Counted from the stretch's first letter, positions 1-12,719 are shown. The stretch is 64,000 nucleotides of DNA from Zygnema cylindricum (GCA_037447655.1 JBBHKE010001257.1:62001-126000), one strand, 5' to 3'. Notes: generated by a model from the sequence alone, not told the origin. Numbers and translations: made by a program.

Positions 1-2516
1 TTAGTGACAGTCATGTTTTGTTCTTTGATGTTATTTCCATCGCGTTATTAGATATAAAATCTTTTCTTTATTAAGTGTATGTCCCCATGTACTTGTAGCT
101 TAGGGTGACGTTCCATCAGGCGAAAAGTGGCGTAATCTTCGACTCTCTGTACCAAATCGTACCACCTATTTTGTTTTTATACGAAAAAAAAACATTACAA
201 AGAATCTTGCCGATACTCTCTAAAAGTCTTGGAGGTAATACCGGCCGTCGAATGTTCATCTGCGAGGAGTTTGAATCATTTTTTTTTCTTTAACTGTCAA
301 CCCACCTCGGATATGTGGGTTGGCAAATACAAAAAAAAAAAAATCGTGGCACGTTGGACAATAAAGCAACGTGTCACGATGCACAACCAACGAAGAATCT
401 TACGATTTGTACATGACAAGCGTTTTCCAAAATACAACCGAAAATAAAAACGAAGTTTGGTAACATTGTTTTGTCACGCTATTCGGTATTATTTGTTCAT
501 TACACTATTTCTCTCAAAGGACATTCGCTATGTTCAAAAACAAAAACCCTAAAAAATAAGCTGGCGTATAGACTGGCGTTTGCAAAAAGTACAAAAATTA
601 TGGCGTATGATGATTTCGTTACACATGTACATAGTACGCAAGTGAAGATTTGAAGATAAGTTTGTCGGTTCTAAAAATCTCAAAGATCGTCACTCTCGGA
701 TCATAACTTGTGCGGCGCCATTCAATTTAAAACACGTGGCTTACAGACTCTACGAGATGGAACATCGACTCAATCAACCCGATCTGTAGAGTTGGCTGTA
801 TGATTACAGAAACGTTTGATGGAACTTCACCCTTAGCGAACTTACTTTGTATTTTAGCGCGGATCCGCCGGACACGGTTTTCAAGTGTCTCTATGTCTAG
901 AAGGACAAAATCGTAACTTACGCTTGTGAGGATTCTATACGTCGACAATACCTGTGACGGTTGTCAGCATCTACAATCTGTGGTAACACGTTACTTTTTG
1001 GAACTGCTTTGTGACATCGCATGTCTTACCGTGACATTGTAGACGTACCGCCTTCCAGTATGCGCAGTTTCACGGTTGAAGAAGATGTGATTTGCCTTCG
1101 CGTCGCTTGTCCGGTCGACTTGAAATGGCATCGGATTTTCGAGACCCCTGCAAAAAAAAAGCAGTATTGGACGAAAACAGACAAAACCAAACAAACTGTG
1201 TACTTTTCTTCGTCGTATTGAAATGTAAACGGACAAAACATGGCGAATTTTGTACTTTTCTTTTTCCTTGGCAATCGTATGATTTTTTTCGAGAATTACG
1301 GCACGTGCAAATATATGTTCCCATTTGTTTATCAAAAATACATGGTTTTAAAACACGTTACGCATGTGTTTTAAACGTAAGGTTGAAAATGACATTTTTT
1401 GTCATGGAAGTGGGTCGAAAAACACAAGACGACAAATTTTTGTACATCCTAATTTCGAGGATGACGCAAATTGTACTCTACAAATTTGCGATTCCTTCTT
1501 ACGGTTGCAACTTAGGAAGTACGGCACTAAGCTTTACAACAAAACGATAGAAAAAAAAATGAAAGTGGGGACATACCCTAAGTGTTGTGGTTGAAAAAAC
1601 GAACAACCAAAAGATTATGACTTTATATATGCTGTAAAAAGTTACAGTACACAGCGTATAGTGTTGATGTTTTTTTCGCCACTTAAAACATCTTTTCTTC
1701 GTACACACCTGTCCGATTTTCAATTGGAGATCACCAATCGAAAGGTGAGAAACTTACCCTTAAATCATAACCGTCGAATTAAAATCCGACAAGTGTGCAC
1801 GAATAAAATATGTTTTTAGTGGCAAAAAAACATCAAAGGTGTGTTCCAATGTAATCGTAACTTAGCGCACTTTCCCATTTGCTAAAGTTACAGCTACTTT
1901 CTATCGTTTTCCTCCATAAGTTACAGAAAAAAGTGAAACTCCGCAGCTGTACCAAAAAATTGAACTTACTACCGTACAAGTTGCGTTACCTTGAAACTTT
2001 ATATGTACTGCGGTTTGTCGTTTAGCGCGATGGAGTTTGTCGTCTAGCGCGTTTCGGCCCACTTTCGGGTCCTTCTGACTCATCTTCACACTTTATATAA
2101 AACCACCTCGCGAGTAATAGGGAGAATCTTCGCTAAAAATAAAGTTACAAGACTAAATTTTCGGTTACACGCGAAAGTACCCTTAGACATATCTTTATGG
2201 GAAATAACATGGGAAATGGTCCTTAATCATGTTGCTTTGTTTTTTAGTAAAGGTTCTCCGTACTATTGTACTTTTTCAGAGTGGAAAAAAAAATCGTTAC
2301 TTTAAAATGTGATTGTTGTAGACGTGGGTACAATATGTGACTGTTGTACACGATTACAAAACTTGCCACATTTTTTTAAGTTTACAAAATATCAACGGCT
2401 GTAGACATCTAGTTTTTTGTGAAATTGTAGATGTTTAGGGTTTTGCGACGTTATGATGTCATGCTCACTTGTGCTAACGTCGACGTCATTGATTCAACAA
2501 CTTTCAGCCATGGCTT
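1..2516. other. AT-rich intergenic DNA, no gene recognised
   Basis: No reading frame here resembles a known protein, and the open frames are short and overlap on both strands. Many stretches are A- or T-homopolymeric. A diverged dispersed repeat lies near 1380-1485, matching 6235-6335, and a possible third copy in opposite orientation lies near 1960-2080. I see no RNA gene. Confidence 0.5.
1380..1485 (+). repeat. Diverged dispersed repeat, copy 1
   Basis: The stretch shares ordered blocks with 6235-6335: GTGGGTC followed by A-rich sequence, GACAAA, TACAT, and then TGACGCAAATTGTA near the end. Spacing is conserved but identity between blocks is low. I do not recognise the family. Confidence 0.4.
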
Positions 2517-3691
2517 TGTTGATATTTGTGTATTTTCTAGGTTTGTAAATAGGATAGAAAAAGGGGCAGTCTGCCTCTAACTCCCCTCTCCAAGCCCCCA
2601 CACTGTTGTAGTCACTGAAGGCTGGATAGGGAGCTAGAGCCATGGCTGCCTAAGCTCTCTAGAGAAGACAGGGGGTAAATTAGGTAGACTTACCAAAAGT
2701 TAGTTGTCGGACCCAAGAATTGATCCTGGTCCTTGCTGTCCGTCAATTTGCATTAGCCGTTAGCTCTAGCCGTTAAGTCTAGGACACATATTAGGATATA
2801 GAGGGTTTGATAAATATATAAATCGTTACATGTAGATTAATTCGTTTAACCGCGAATAAATTCTTAGTGCATAGATACAGTTTGATTTAGTACGAAGTAC
2901 GGAATGGGTACAGAACGGATACCGCGCATTTGTTTCGATAGCGAAACAAATACCGCGCGTCGAATTTCAGCGGCTAGGATTATAGCCGGTTTTGATCGGA
3001 CGGCCGCGATAGGCGTCGCGATCACGGAAAAGGCACTTTTGGCGTTTTACGGTCTTTGCCACGTCAAATGACACGTGGCTTGATAACATTGGATTACGGG
3101 AATTCCGGAGATTGTAGGAACTAATCATGATTTGACACGTGTCGACATTTTGGCCATGTCGTATAATGGTCGTACAAAAAGTACACCGGCACCTGTACTT
3201 TTATGTACGACATAGTAATTTGATTGGTGCCGTACTTTAGTAGATAGAGTGTTAGAGGGGGAATAGGACTTAGAAAAATTTGGGTAGGTAGCTACCTCTC
3301 CTTGAGAGCACCCTGTATAAATGGCAAACTTTGGCCAGCCATAACTACCAATTTACTTGACCATTTTCAGTGATTCTTTTTGCTGCGGACTCAAGGGAGT
3401 CCATGCTGCACACGGGTGTAGTCGGTCAGAGTTTTTGTCTGCCAGGGTGGCTGCATTTTTAAGGGAAAGTCAAAGTGGGTGAATGTGTCTAAATCTCATA
3501 TTCTAACTTTGCATTTTGTGGTGGAACTGAGCACACAGAAAGTGTTATTTCACAGGGGTGAATCTATATTGGGGTTGTAACTGTCAAGGGGTCAGTCACT
3601 TGGGTTTATATTAACTTGGAGTCGGCACTATCTAGACTAGCTTCTTTTGGATCTGCATACTCTGAGGGCCAATGGAGGTCTCAGAGTTTCA
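2517..3691 (+). mobile_element. Solo LTR of a copia element (type A)
   Basis: It begins TGTTGATATTTG and ends CAGAGTTTCA, so it has the TG...CA termini of an LTR. It aligns along its length with the LTRs of element P (45146 and 50513): the opening TATTTTCTAGGTTTG, the GCCATGGCT block, an antisense B-box-like segment near 2700-2790, a GTAC-rich hairpin near 3166-3230 and a short terminal part. Flanks are GGCTT on the left and AGCTT on the right, a 5-bp target duplication with one mismatch. There is no internal element sequence, so it is a solo LTR left by LTR-LTR recombination. Confidence 0.8.
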
Positions 3692-3753
3692 AGCTTCTCG
3701 ATTTTGTTCTTTCAACTTTTCTCACTTGACTTGACATCAAATAATGCCCAAAC

Positions 3754-3830
3754 GTACACCGCGAATAGCTATCAGCATTAATCACGTTAATTTAACGCCT
3801 TTAAAATTTTACCCAGATTTTTAAGTAGAG
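3754..3830 (+). repeat. ACACCGCGAAT hairpin repeat, copy 1
   Basis: It starts GTACACCGCGAAT like the copies at 11457 and 21374. The start is followed by a palindrome (ATTAA, 5-nt loop, TTAAT). This copy is the most diverged and its right end is uncertain. Confidence 0.5.
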
Positions 3831-3919
3831 TGATAAAAAAAACCGTAAAACCTAAATTATAATGAAAAATTTCCTTGAAAATCCTTAAATTCTCAAGTAG
3901 CGTTAATCACACTAGTTGT

Positions 3920-5858
3920 TGAAATTATGTGGTCTCCATTGACCCACAGAATGAGCAGCCTTTGTAAAGCCTCTAGGATAATATTTGCCCCTTCTACTTT
4001 CCCATTGAATAAGCGCCGCCCATGCACAAAAATGTTTTGACCACCCTCACCCTTGTGAGGACAAGACTCCCCTGAGTCAAACGCAAAAAGAATCACTGAA
4101 TTTGCTCCCCTGAGCAGTAAGTTATGGCTGCTCAAAGATGACATTTATAGTTACAAGCTCTCTTATAGAGAGAGGTACCTAAATATTACTAAGTCTTAGT
4201 CTTGAAACTCTGAGACCTCCATAAGTCCTCAGAGTGGACAGCTTCTAAGAAGCCTCTGAGATAATCCTGACCCTTTTGTGTTTCAGCAAAAACAACTGCC
4301 ACCCTGGCAAACAAAAACTCAGACCACCAGCACCCCGTGAAGGCAAGACTCCCCTGAGTCGATAGCAAAAAGAATCTCTGAATTTGCTCCCTTGAGCAGT
4401 AAGTTATGGAGGGTCAAAGTTGACCTTTTGTACAGAAGCTCTCTGGGAGAGAGGGTCCTATCTTCTAATTTTTCTAAGTCCTTTCTCTCTCAAAGACTCT
4501 ATCTATTGATGTACGAAACCAATCAGATTACAGTTCCGTACGCAAAAGTACAGCTGCCGGTGTACTTTATGAATGGACACTGTACGACATGGCCTAAATG
4601 TCCACACGTGGTATGTTTGAATTCGCTCCTTTAATCCTCGGAGATGTCGCGCTCTAATGTAACATCGCCACGTGTCGTCCGATGTGGCGATGCCCACAAA
4701 CCGCCGAATTCTTCTTTCGCGATCTCGGCGCTAATTCCGGCCGTCCGATTAAACTCGCATTTGATCGTAGCCGTAATAATTACATGCGCGGTATATGTTT
4801 CGCTTACGAAATCAATGCGCGGTATTGATTTCTTATCCGTACCGCAATTCGTACTTTTACACTACCAGATCTATGTATCCCGTTAACAATTATAGTTAAA
4901 TGATTTATCCTACGAATTAATGTTTAATTAATTATTGTACTATATAATGCGTAAGACTACTTCTAGACTTAACGGCTAAGGCTACAGGCTATCTACTGTC
5001 TGTCGGCCGGCAGGTACCACGATCAAATCCTGTGGCCGGCACATACCTTTTAGTAAATAATCCCCTAACTAATCTAATTTTTTGTAAACCTCAGGATAGC
5101 CTAGGTAGCCATGGCTCTAGCTTCCTCTCCAATTTCTCAGTGACTGCGACAAGTTTGAGAGTTGGAGAGAGAAGTTAGAGGTAGACTGCCTCGGCTTTTT
5201 ATTTCTATTCAGACCTAGAAAATACTTTAAAACCATTAATTTCTACAAGTCTGCCTACTCACGACTACCTACTACTAAATCCTAGTTTAATAGGAACACT
5301 ATATAGTACAAGAAGGTATAATGGGCGATGTACTTATTGTACGACCATTGTACGACAAGGTCTACAAGGTGACACTTGTCAAATCTGAAGCCATGGTTCC
5401 TCCTCTCATCTTCTCCGGTATCAAATAATGTGGCGCCATGTGGCACCGCGTGACGCTATCTCCGTATGCCGCCAAAAGCTCACTTCGCGTGGCGGCTATA
5501 TGGTCGGCCGTCTGATCAAAACATATTTTTCACGGTTCAGATTCGCGTACATGCAAGAATTGTTCCCTTTGGTTAGTCTGTTGTTTATTAGCTGTTGCTT
5601 TAATGTATATATATTTATGAAACACGTCACGTGTATCGTTCTGTAACGCCATAATGGTTAATGCGATAGTTTATAGAGAATGAAGAGGCCGCAGTTTCAA
5701 ACCTAGACTTAGGCATCATTTTAGCAAAATACCCTTTAATTCAAAAACTGTCACTTTCTAAATATGGCGGGAGCCATGGCGCGCCTTTGATCCTCACTCA
5801 TTTTCTTTAAAGCAAAACTTAAATAGGAAAGTGAACTATTAATTACCTCTTTTCAACA
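3920..5858 (-). mobile_element. Solo LTR of a copia element (type B), split by a second LTR
   Basis: On the minus strand it starts TGTTGAAAAGAGG (5858) and ends ATAATTTCA (3920). It matches the 3' LTR of element U (39517-40400) along both halves. The flanks are GTTGT (3915-3919) and GTTGT (5859-5863), a perfect 5-bp target duplication. Removing the inner LTR and its duplicated target leaves about 889 bp, against 884 bp for the U LTR. A tRNA-like segment lies at about 5640-5722 on the plus strand. Confidence 0.85.
4203..5247 (-). mobile_element. Solo LTR (type A) nested in another solo LTR
   Basis: On the minus strand it starts TGTAGAAATTAATGG and ends GGTCTCAGAGTTTCA, the same 3' end as the solo LTR at 2517-3691. 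It is flanked by AGTCT (4198-4202) and AGTCT (5248-5252), a perfect 5-bp duplication. The host LTR sequence continues across the site. A tRNA-like segment with the motif GATCAAATCC lies at about 4970-5045 on the plus strand. Confidence 0.87.
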
Positions 5859-5863
5859 GTTGT

Positions 5864-8800
5864 TCTTTAACACTAATTATTTGTTAACGCTAATAGCAAT
5901 TTGCGGTATATTCAAAATAATCTTTTTTCTGAATCTCTTTTATTGTATATCCATATTGTTGTGTTTTGCTCCAAAAAGTGAGAGATCAAATTAACAGTGT
6001 GAGAGGGAAAAGGAGAGAGGCGTATTCACAGACTTCGCTTTTGCGAAATGACATCCGTTGTTCGAGACCCTTTCTAGGCCATTCTACGGATCTTTTTCCG
6101 TACAGGCTGCAAAATTATTTTTTTACTCACGTTTTGTAAAAATGTTCTGAAATTTGACAACACGTGCCTATTCATTGTTCAACCGTTACTTGAAATAAAA
6201 TTGATTTCGCGAGTCGTTTTCAGGTAAAGTTTGAAAGTGACGTTTCTAGACGTGGTAGTGGGTCAAAAAGTCAAAAGGACAAAATGCAATACATTTCAAG
6301 TTTCATGATGACGCAAATTGTATTATGTTTTTCACAAAATTTATGTACGGCATACGATTTTATCGAACACGAAATAAAATAAATATAATACGCTCTCTCG
6401 TTAAGTTAAAGGGCTAGAAAGTTGTCATTGGGCTAAAGGATTGTCGCATTTGTGGGATCAAAAGTGTCTTAAATTTCGTCAACTACAAAATTACCCATTT
6501 TATGTTTTTTAGCATAAAAAATTACGATCCTCGTAACAAACTCTATTCATGTACTAAAGGTGCAAGTAGTTAGATTCATGTTCGAAGTTAGAGGGGAGTA
6601 CCGAATCGTATATCGGTAGGATTTTATCGCGATCTTATTCGGTATGCCATCTTTCATCTTTTTAAAAGCATTGCCTATATTATTCGAATCACTTAGCTTG
6701 TTAATTCTTATACTAATTTTCATATCTTTGTCTTCAGAAAAACAAGCCCAACTCAACAAATTTCAAATAACATTTGCGGACAACTGGGACTTAGAAAAAC
6801 GGTTGAAACCAAATAGTTAAACCGTACATGATAATGACTACATGGCCTATACCAATGTTAAAAAGCTAACTTAAAAATCGAACATCTAAAACTATGAAAA
6901 TTGCAAAATTTCAGCCCAACACAAAAAAAATGAAAAAAAATGGTTTCAACAGGCGTCACTAGCTCTCGCCAACACATTTATAACAAAAAAAAAAACATAA
7001 ATCAGCTTTATTTCAAGTTTTAATATGTATAGTTTGATGGAACGAATAAGAGCTCCATCAACTCATATTTTGTTTTAGTGTTCAATTAAGTCGCCAAGTT
7101 CCAATAAATAGATATAACATGTGCAAATCGAGATAAAAATCATAACTTGACTTCTCCCTTGCAAATCATGTTACACATGTGTAAACTATATGTCGTAGTT
7201 AAAAAAAAAGGTATGATCCGTACATAAATGTTCAGTATGTTTATAACTTTTGCGAGAGGTACAAAAGTGGAAAAAACAAAGAAAAATGTAGGTGAGGAAC
7301 GTTATTTTCTCACAGCTCGTAATCAAAACCCTCGTTTTCTCATGATATATTTTGTTTTCGTTCTAATGTACACTAATTTGAAAAGCAGAAACATACAAAT
7401 ACATAATTTTTAAGTGAAGCAATTTTTTATATAAAATAATGTTATTTTAAATCATTCGAACAATAGTTTTATGGCATGAGTTTATTGCTTTGTCAAATAA
7501 ATTTTATGTTGAGGGAAAAAATTGTGTATAAACAATAAACAATTAATAACACAAATAATATGAATGTTGTAAAATATGAGATCATTACACAAAAACATAC
7601 AATAGTACTAACTTTGTTTACTTTAAACCATCTATTTAAAAATGTAGTTAATTTACACACCAACATGAAAGTCAAAACAATATGTTTTACCTTCGTTGTT
7701 TGGGTTTTATTTTCACTTTCACTTTGTGCCTATGTGTAAAAGTTGGGTTTTTTTTTCCATATTTGAATAATGCACTGAGAAAATTAAAAGTCGTACGGAG
7801 AAAGTGTAAAAAACAAAGTACAATCTAAGTCAGTTTAAAACTTGTTATACTTCAATAAAACATTTTTCCCTTTTCGACCCGTTGCCACGTCATGCCCACA
7901 CAAAAACTAACGCAAATTGTCCTAAGAGTTAATTTTAGTTAAAGTAACACTTAACCAATGAGAAGTTTAACGGTGACACGTTTCACACGATTTTCAACAT
8001 TTTTTGCACAGGAGGGGGTACACATTTTTTTGTTTTTTGGCTCGTCACGCGTATATACGAAAAGTCATTTTGCGAGGCTGACGAACCTCCACTTTTATTC
8101 TTGAGTCTTTTGCAAACTTTAACTAGTCATTTTTTTCCATCTCCCTCGTGTAGTACCACTCCCCCTCTCCCTTCTGCTTGAGTCACACATGATAACATTG
8201 GTATAAAATGAAAAAACTTTGTTTTTTCATTTATCTTATAATTTGATGACAAATTTGGAGACGGAAGACAGTAAAAAAAGTTGAATAACCATATAAGAAA
8301 TTTGTAGAATTGACGACGTTGTCGTAGTCATAAGTGACGTCATAATGTCGCCATCTCTTTTAAGTGATTGCGACAAATTTTTTGAGGTCATGCTTGCTTC
8401 AAGTGGGAATAGTTGACGTCATTTTCATTTCACGTGGAGACGCTTCTAGTCAAATTGGCGTAAAGCGGGATTTGAACTTCGCTCTATCAGGCCATAAATA
8501 TTTACCGAATATATAATTATTCCTTATACCTTACCAGAACAAAGCTCAATTGGACGGTCAATATTTACTTTTCAAAAAAGTCTTGGGGAAACTGTACTTT
8601 TGCACTGCGCAGTCTAGATCGGGGCACTGTACTTTCGAGATTTTTAATACAAAGTGCGCGTCAAATTTTACGGCATTGCGACATTGAATACTACTGTAAT
8701 GCCTCCCTCCCTCTCTCCCTCTTTCGCCCCTTTCCATCCATTCTCTCTCCCCCAAAGCTTCCCCACCTCCCTCACTCCATTCCAAGTCAACACAATAGAT

Positions 8801-9174
8801 CACATTGTATTTTAACCCGCATCCAAATTTGTACCATTATTTTGTGCTACCACATGCGTGACATAGAAAATGATAGAAATGAGAAATAGCAATCGTAGAG
8901 CTCTACCAAAGCTTCCCATTTCAAAGGTAATATACTTGACGTTAACCTCTAACTTTGATCATTTTGTTTTCAAGCTTGCATGACAAACATTAGTCCACAG
9001 AGCTTTTACTACAAGTTATAAAATGTTCCTATATATATGGTATTTCTAAGTAAATAAAAGAAAGAACTGGAGGCACCACCGAATAGTAAAAAAATGTAAA
9101 TCTTTAATGGTATTACTCGCACTGTTTTCATGTTTGTAATCTCATTATTTGTACAAAACATCTACCCGGTACTG
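5864..9174. other. Intergenic DNA, no gene recognised
   Basis: Very AT-rich with many A and T runs. It includes copy 2 of a diverged dispersed repeat (6235-6335) and a short CT-rich stretch near 8700-8780 that opens spurious frames. Nothing protein-like or RNA-like was found. Confidence 0.5.
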
Positions 9175-9627
9175 TAGTGTTGTGTATAGAAGGCCCCTTG
9201 CCAGTACTCGATATATACCAAGTCTTGGGTACTCGACAATTGATATATCGCTTCGATAAATTGAGCAGCATAATCTTGCGATATTTGTGAGATATATCAA
9301 CCGATATTACGAAAAAAAATATCACGATATATCCAAGTGACGGTAGGTCAATTTTTTTCTCAAAAGCCCCTCCCCCCGTCCCGTGTCGCGCGCTCAATGT
9401 GAGGGGATGAGGGTATCTTCGATATGACTCACCATACTGTTTACTGTGCTATTCACTGTACGATTTACCGTACTAGATCTGCAGGGATAGCCACCTCCTA
9501 CAAAATATACAGTGATAAACTTTGTTGGTCTTGGAGCGATTTATCGAGCCCTTTGACCGTTCGATATTGGATACATCAAATATCGAATTTGTTGCCATAC
9601 ATTTTTAACCGATATAGAACACAACTA
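9175..9627 (-). mobile_element. hAT-like MITE, copy 1
   Basis: It starts TAGTGTTGTGTATAG and ends with a diverged inverted copy ending ACAACTA. Inside are many GATATATC-type palindromes and a C-rich block (AAAGCCCCTCCCC) that is the reverse complement of the block in the neighbouring copy at 9750-10112, so the two lie head to head. No clean target duplication can be read. It has no coding capacity. Confidence 0.6.
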
Positions 9628-9749
9628 AATACTATGTAGTGTATTTTGTATACTTTATATTATTATATGTAGAATAATAAATTATAGTTTATAGTATATA
9701 GAGTGATACGTAATATATTAGAAATATCATATATACGATATCAATTTAT

Positions 9750-10112
9750 TAGTGTCGTGTATCGGGGAAAAAATTATTGCTATGTATTCGATATTTGATA
9801 TATCCAGCGGTTAGAGGGCTCAATATATCGCTCCGGGATCAACAAAGGTTTTCGCGATATATTTGGTGGGAGGTGGATGTTCGTACAGATACAACACAAC
9901 AAATCGTACGGTATCCCTCCCCCCCCCATCCGGGGTGGGGCTTTTGAAATAATTTTTTTCTTAACTTCACTTCGATATATCGCGTTAAAGACATATCGTC
10001 TAAACGACAAATATATTATCGAGATATTGAGCTTCTCGATATACCGACTTTTGGGTACTCAAAAGAAGGGTCTTATCGAATATCGGAAAAGGGTTTTCGA
10101 TACACAACACTA
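9750..10112 (+). mobile_element. hAT-like MITE, copy 2, with 8-bp target duplication
   Basis: The terminal inverted repeats are TAGTGTCGTGTATCG at the left and CGATACACAACACTA at the right (14 of 15 positions pair). The flanks are CAATTTAT and GAATTTAT, an 8-bp duplication with one mismatch, the length typical of hAT elements. The interior is non-coding and palindrome-rich. A third, truncated copy starts at 15102. Confidence 0.75.
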
Positions 10113-11456
10113 GAATTTATTGTTAGCACGCAATATATTTCGTACATCTTGCCACAATTTGAGATTGCCAATACCGCATAAGAAATTTTACTATCTGAAC
10201 ATTACAAAAAAAACATTCAATCCATAGTTCAAAAGTAGGCATTTTTACGGTAGGCCTTTGGTCAGCGCTTTTATCGTAATTTGTGTTATGGCCTTTTCAT
10301 GTGATCTTCTTAGATCGCTACTTTGATCAGCGACCGTCCGATCGTCCGAATTTGACAGTGTAAATATATTTTTTTGGTCTGAATGTTTTAATTGGTCCAA
10401 TTTTTTGTCCGAATGTTTTAATTGGTCCAATTTTTGGTCCGATTACAATATGGGTCTTAAGGTCATATGCATAGTTGTTCAAAACGCAATTTATGCACGA
10501 TTCGAACGCACGTACAATAAGTAGAAACTGGAGAGGTCAATTTGAAAAAATCGTAAAAATCGTTAATGCCGCACAGTTTTGTACATATAAAAAATTTGAA
10601 TTGAACATATACCGCAGTTTGTAAGTAGTCTACTATTGTCACATGTGGGCCCAGGTTCGAATCCTCGCTAAGGTTGTTTTTTTGTTAGAGTCAGAGCTTC
10701 GACAACGGCTTGAACGGCGGTTTCACTGTCTACTTCCGTGGCGTTACTAATGGCAGCTTCCTTTAAGATTCGTTTTCATGGTGGCTTCTTTGAAAAAAAA
10801 TTGAAGAAGACTTTCGTACACATTTTGAACTTACAGCGCGCAAACAGTGTGACGCCACAACGTCTCTTTTTTAAATTGTCCGTACATATACGATTAAATT
10901 TCGTACATATCCGTGCACATTCCGTCTCATTTTATAGAACAGAAAGTACCAATAAGTGTATCGTACTTTTTCGTAAGCACCCGTACGATTCCCGTAAAAC
11001 ACCGTACAATTACCGTATTTTCTTTACAGGATTTCCGTAAATTTCAGTTTCAGTTCACAGTAGACGTTTTTTTACTATTTTTTCAAAAGCCACGTACAAT
11101 ACGTAGAAACTGGAAAAAGGGAAAAAATCGAGCGTATTGAACAACTAGGGTCGTATTGTATGTTTTGCATACAATAGGCATATTGTATGGGCCTACTTTC
11201 ACCTACTTTTGAACTATGGTTCAATCTAGGGCTGTCCCTACCCTGTCGCATGACTCCCATGCGGCGGCGAAGCATTTTGTATGTCGGCATGCGCAGATAG
11301 CCGGATACTGTAGCGGCTGGCAAACAGCGCCACCGCTGTTAAACTAAAGGGGGAAACTTCCATCGGAGCATATTGCAATGGGTTACGCTGTCGGACCCCA
11401 AACTTTAAGAATGTCGTCGGAAAAGTCAAGCTTTTTTTGTTAAGCTTTCCTAATAG
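10113..11456. other. Intergenic DNA with short tandem repeats
   Basis: A direct repeat of about 32 bp (TTTTAATTGGTCCAATTTTT) occurs twice at 10379-10440. An exact Pol III B box, GGTTCGAATCC, lies at 10654-10664 in a sequence resembling the tRNA-like segments of the LTRs. CCGTA/CGTAC motifs cluster at 10870-11040. The stretch ACGTACAATAAGTAGAAACT near 10510 recurs with one change near 11092. No gene was recognised. Confidence 0.45.
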
Positions 11457-11630
11457 GTACACCGCGAATCGCTATTAGCGTACATGACGCTAATTGGGGT
11501 ACCCCTTTTTTTGGGGCAAATTCTCAAATAGAATAAAGTACGCTAAATGTTTTTGCACGTTATTTGAGGTACCCCGCTCAATGCGGTTCATAACTGTAAT
11601 TTAGTTCCTTTTTAAATAGTGTGGTGTACG
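11457..11630 (+). repeat. ACACCGCGAAT hairpin repeat, copy 2
   Basis: About 174 bp running from GTACACCGCGAATCG to GTGTGGTGTACGG, co-linear with 21374-21547. It has a perfect 8-bp stem at 11474-11494 (ATTAGCGT, loop ACATG, ACGCTAAT) and two related blocks ending GAGGTACCCC-type sequence. Confidence 0.65.
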
Positions 11631-11789
11631 GACTGCCAGATCTGTACTATTTCGTACATTTTTAATTTTAGAAGTACAGAAAATATAATAATATATAATT
11701 GCGTAAATATTTTCCGGCATACGCAGATGTCAAAAAAACGCGACGGCGTACGATTTGAACAGTTTCGTACATTTACATGTTTTAGTGTG

Positions 11790-11799
11790 NNNNNNNNNN
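11790..11799. other. Assembly gap (10 N)
   Basis: Ten undetermined bases directly before a long poly-C run. The true size is unknown. Confidence 0.95.
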
Positions 11800-11884
<85 letters not shown>

Positions 11885-12020
11885 CCCCCCCCCCCCCGCC
11901 CCCCCCCCCCCCCCCCCCCTCTCTCTCTCTCCCTCTCTCACCTCTCCCCCCTCCTCGCCCTCCCCCTTGCCCTCCCTTCTCCTCTCCCTTCTCCTTCTGC
12001 CCTCACATTTTTTTTTTTAG
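11800..12020 (+). repeat. Poly-C / CT low-complexity tract
   Basis: About 120 nearly uninterrupted C bases pass into CT and CCTCC-rich sequence. The overlapping proline- or glycine-only open frames are artefacts of composition. Because it abuts an assembly gap, its length and even its reality are doubtful. Confidence 0.8.
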
Positions 12021-12229
12021 TGCCTTATTTTGTTTGACCTTTTTCCCCTTAAAGCTTCGATAATACTATGGCATTCTCACTCAAAGAAAGTTAAAGAAGA
12101 ATATTAAAGTGAAAGGGGACCCTTTTTTTTTCTATTTAATTCCAACTCACATAATTTCTTACGGTGAAACTATTCGGTCACAAGAAATCCGGTTCAAAAG
12201 CCTTTTTATTCTGTCTTTTTCTGCCGCAG

Positions 12230-12719
12230 TGAGGTCGAAGGAGAGGCCAGTTGCAAAGAGGGTTTTTGTGACGAGAAAGTTAAAACCCAACTTTTAAAGT
12301 CTCGGAGAGAGGCAAAAACTCTCGGATATTTAAAGTCTTCGTTTTGGAATTGCATCGGAGGATTCTTCGAAAAACTAAAAGGAGAAATCGCGAATTCGGA
12401 CGATCCATTTCCATTACTTAATGTTTTTCTCGCCACCGATAGCCAATTTATTCGTCCCCAATTTGTGGAACTTATTCGAAAACAGGCGGCTTGTTATTTT
12501 TCGTCGGGAATTGTTGTACACACATCTAAAGGACACGAGGGACACTCTTCGTTACCCACAATGGCCGAGTTTTATTTGATAAGTAGAGCTCGATATGTTC
12601 TCTCTTTTGGGAAATATGTAAGTACTTTCGCTCAAGGAGGAGCAAATTATGGAAATCAAAAGACGGTTTCTTTTTTAAATCCAAGAAATGGAAAATGTGC
12701 TTTTCGGTTTTATAAATAA
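12230..12719 (+). pseudogene. Orphan last exon, probable glycosyltransferase (fucosyltransferase-like)
   Basis: A good splice acceptor (pyrimidine run, then TGCCGCAG) ends at 12229 and opens a frame of about 163 codons to the stop TAA at 12717-12719. The protein has a motif FLATDS followed by HSSLPTMAEFYLISRARYVL and SFGKYVSTFAQ. This layout, LATD then a short polar stretch then a leucine-rich LISRARYVLSFG block, is what I associate with the C-terminal donor-binding part of GT-B O-fucosyltransferase-like and related plant glycosyltransferases; that is recognition, not a search result. No upstream exon can be seen: the poly-C tract and gap lie immediately 5'. It could be a real gene whose 5' exons fall in the gap, or a gene fragment. 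The frame has no internal stop. No signal or membrane segment is visible in this piece. Confidence 0.4.

Noticed and set aside
1092-1550. 152-codon frame
   Set aside because: Starts without supporting context, overlaps opposite-strand frames of similar length and has no recognisable domain.
11612-12063. Poly-proline and poly-glycine frames
   Set aside because: They translate a poly-C run next to an assembly gap and include undetermined bases.
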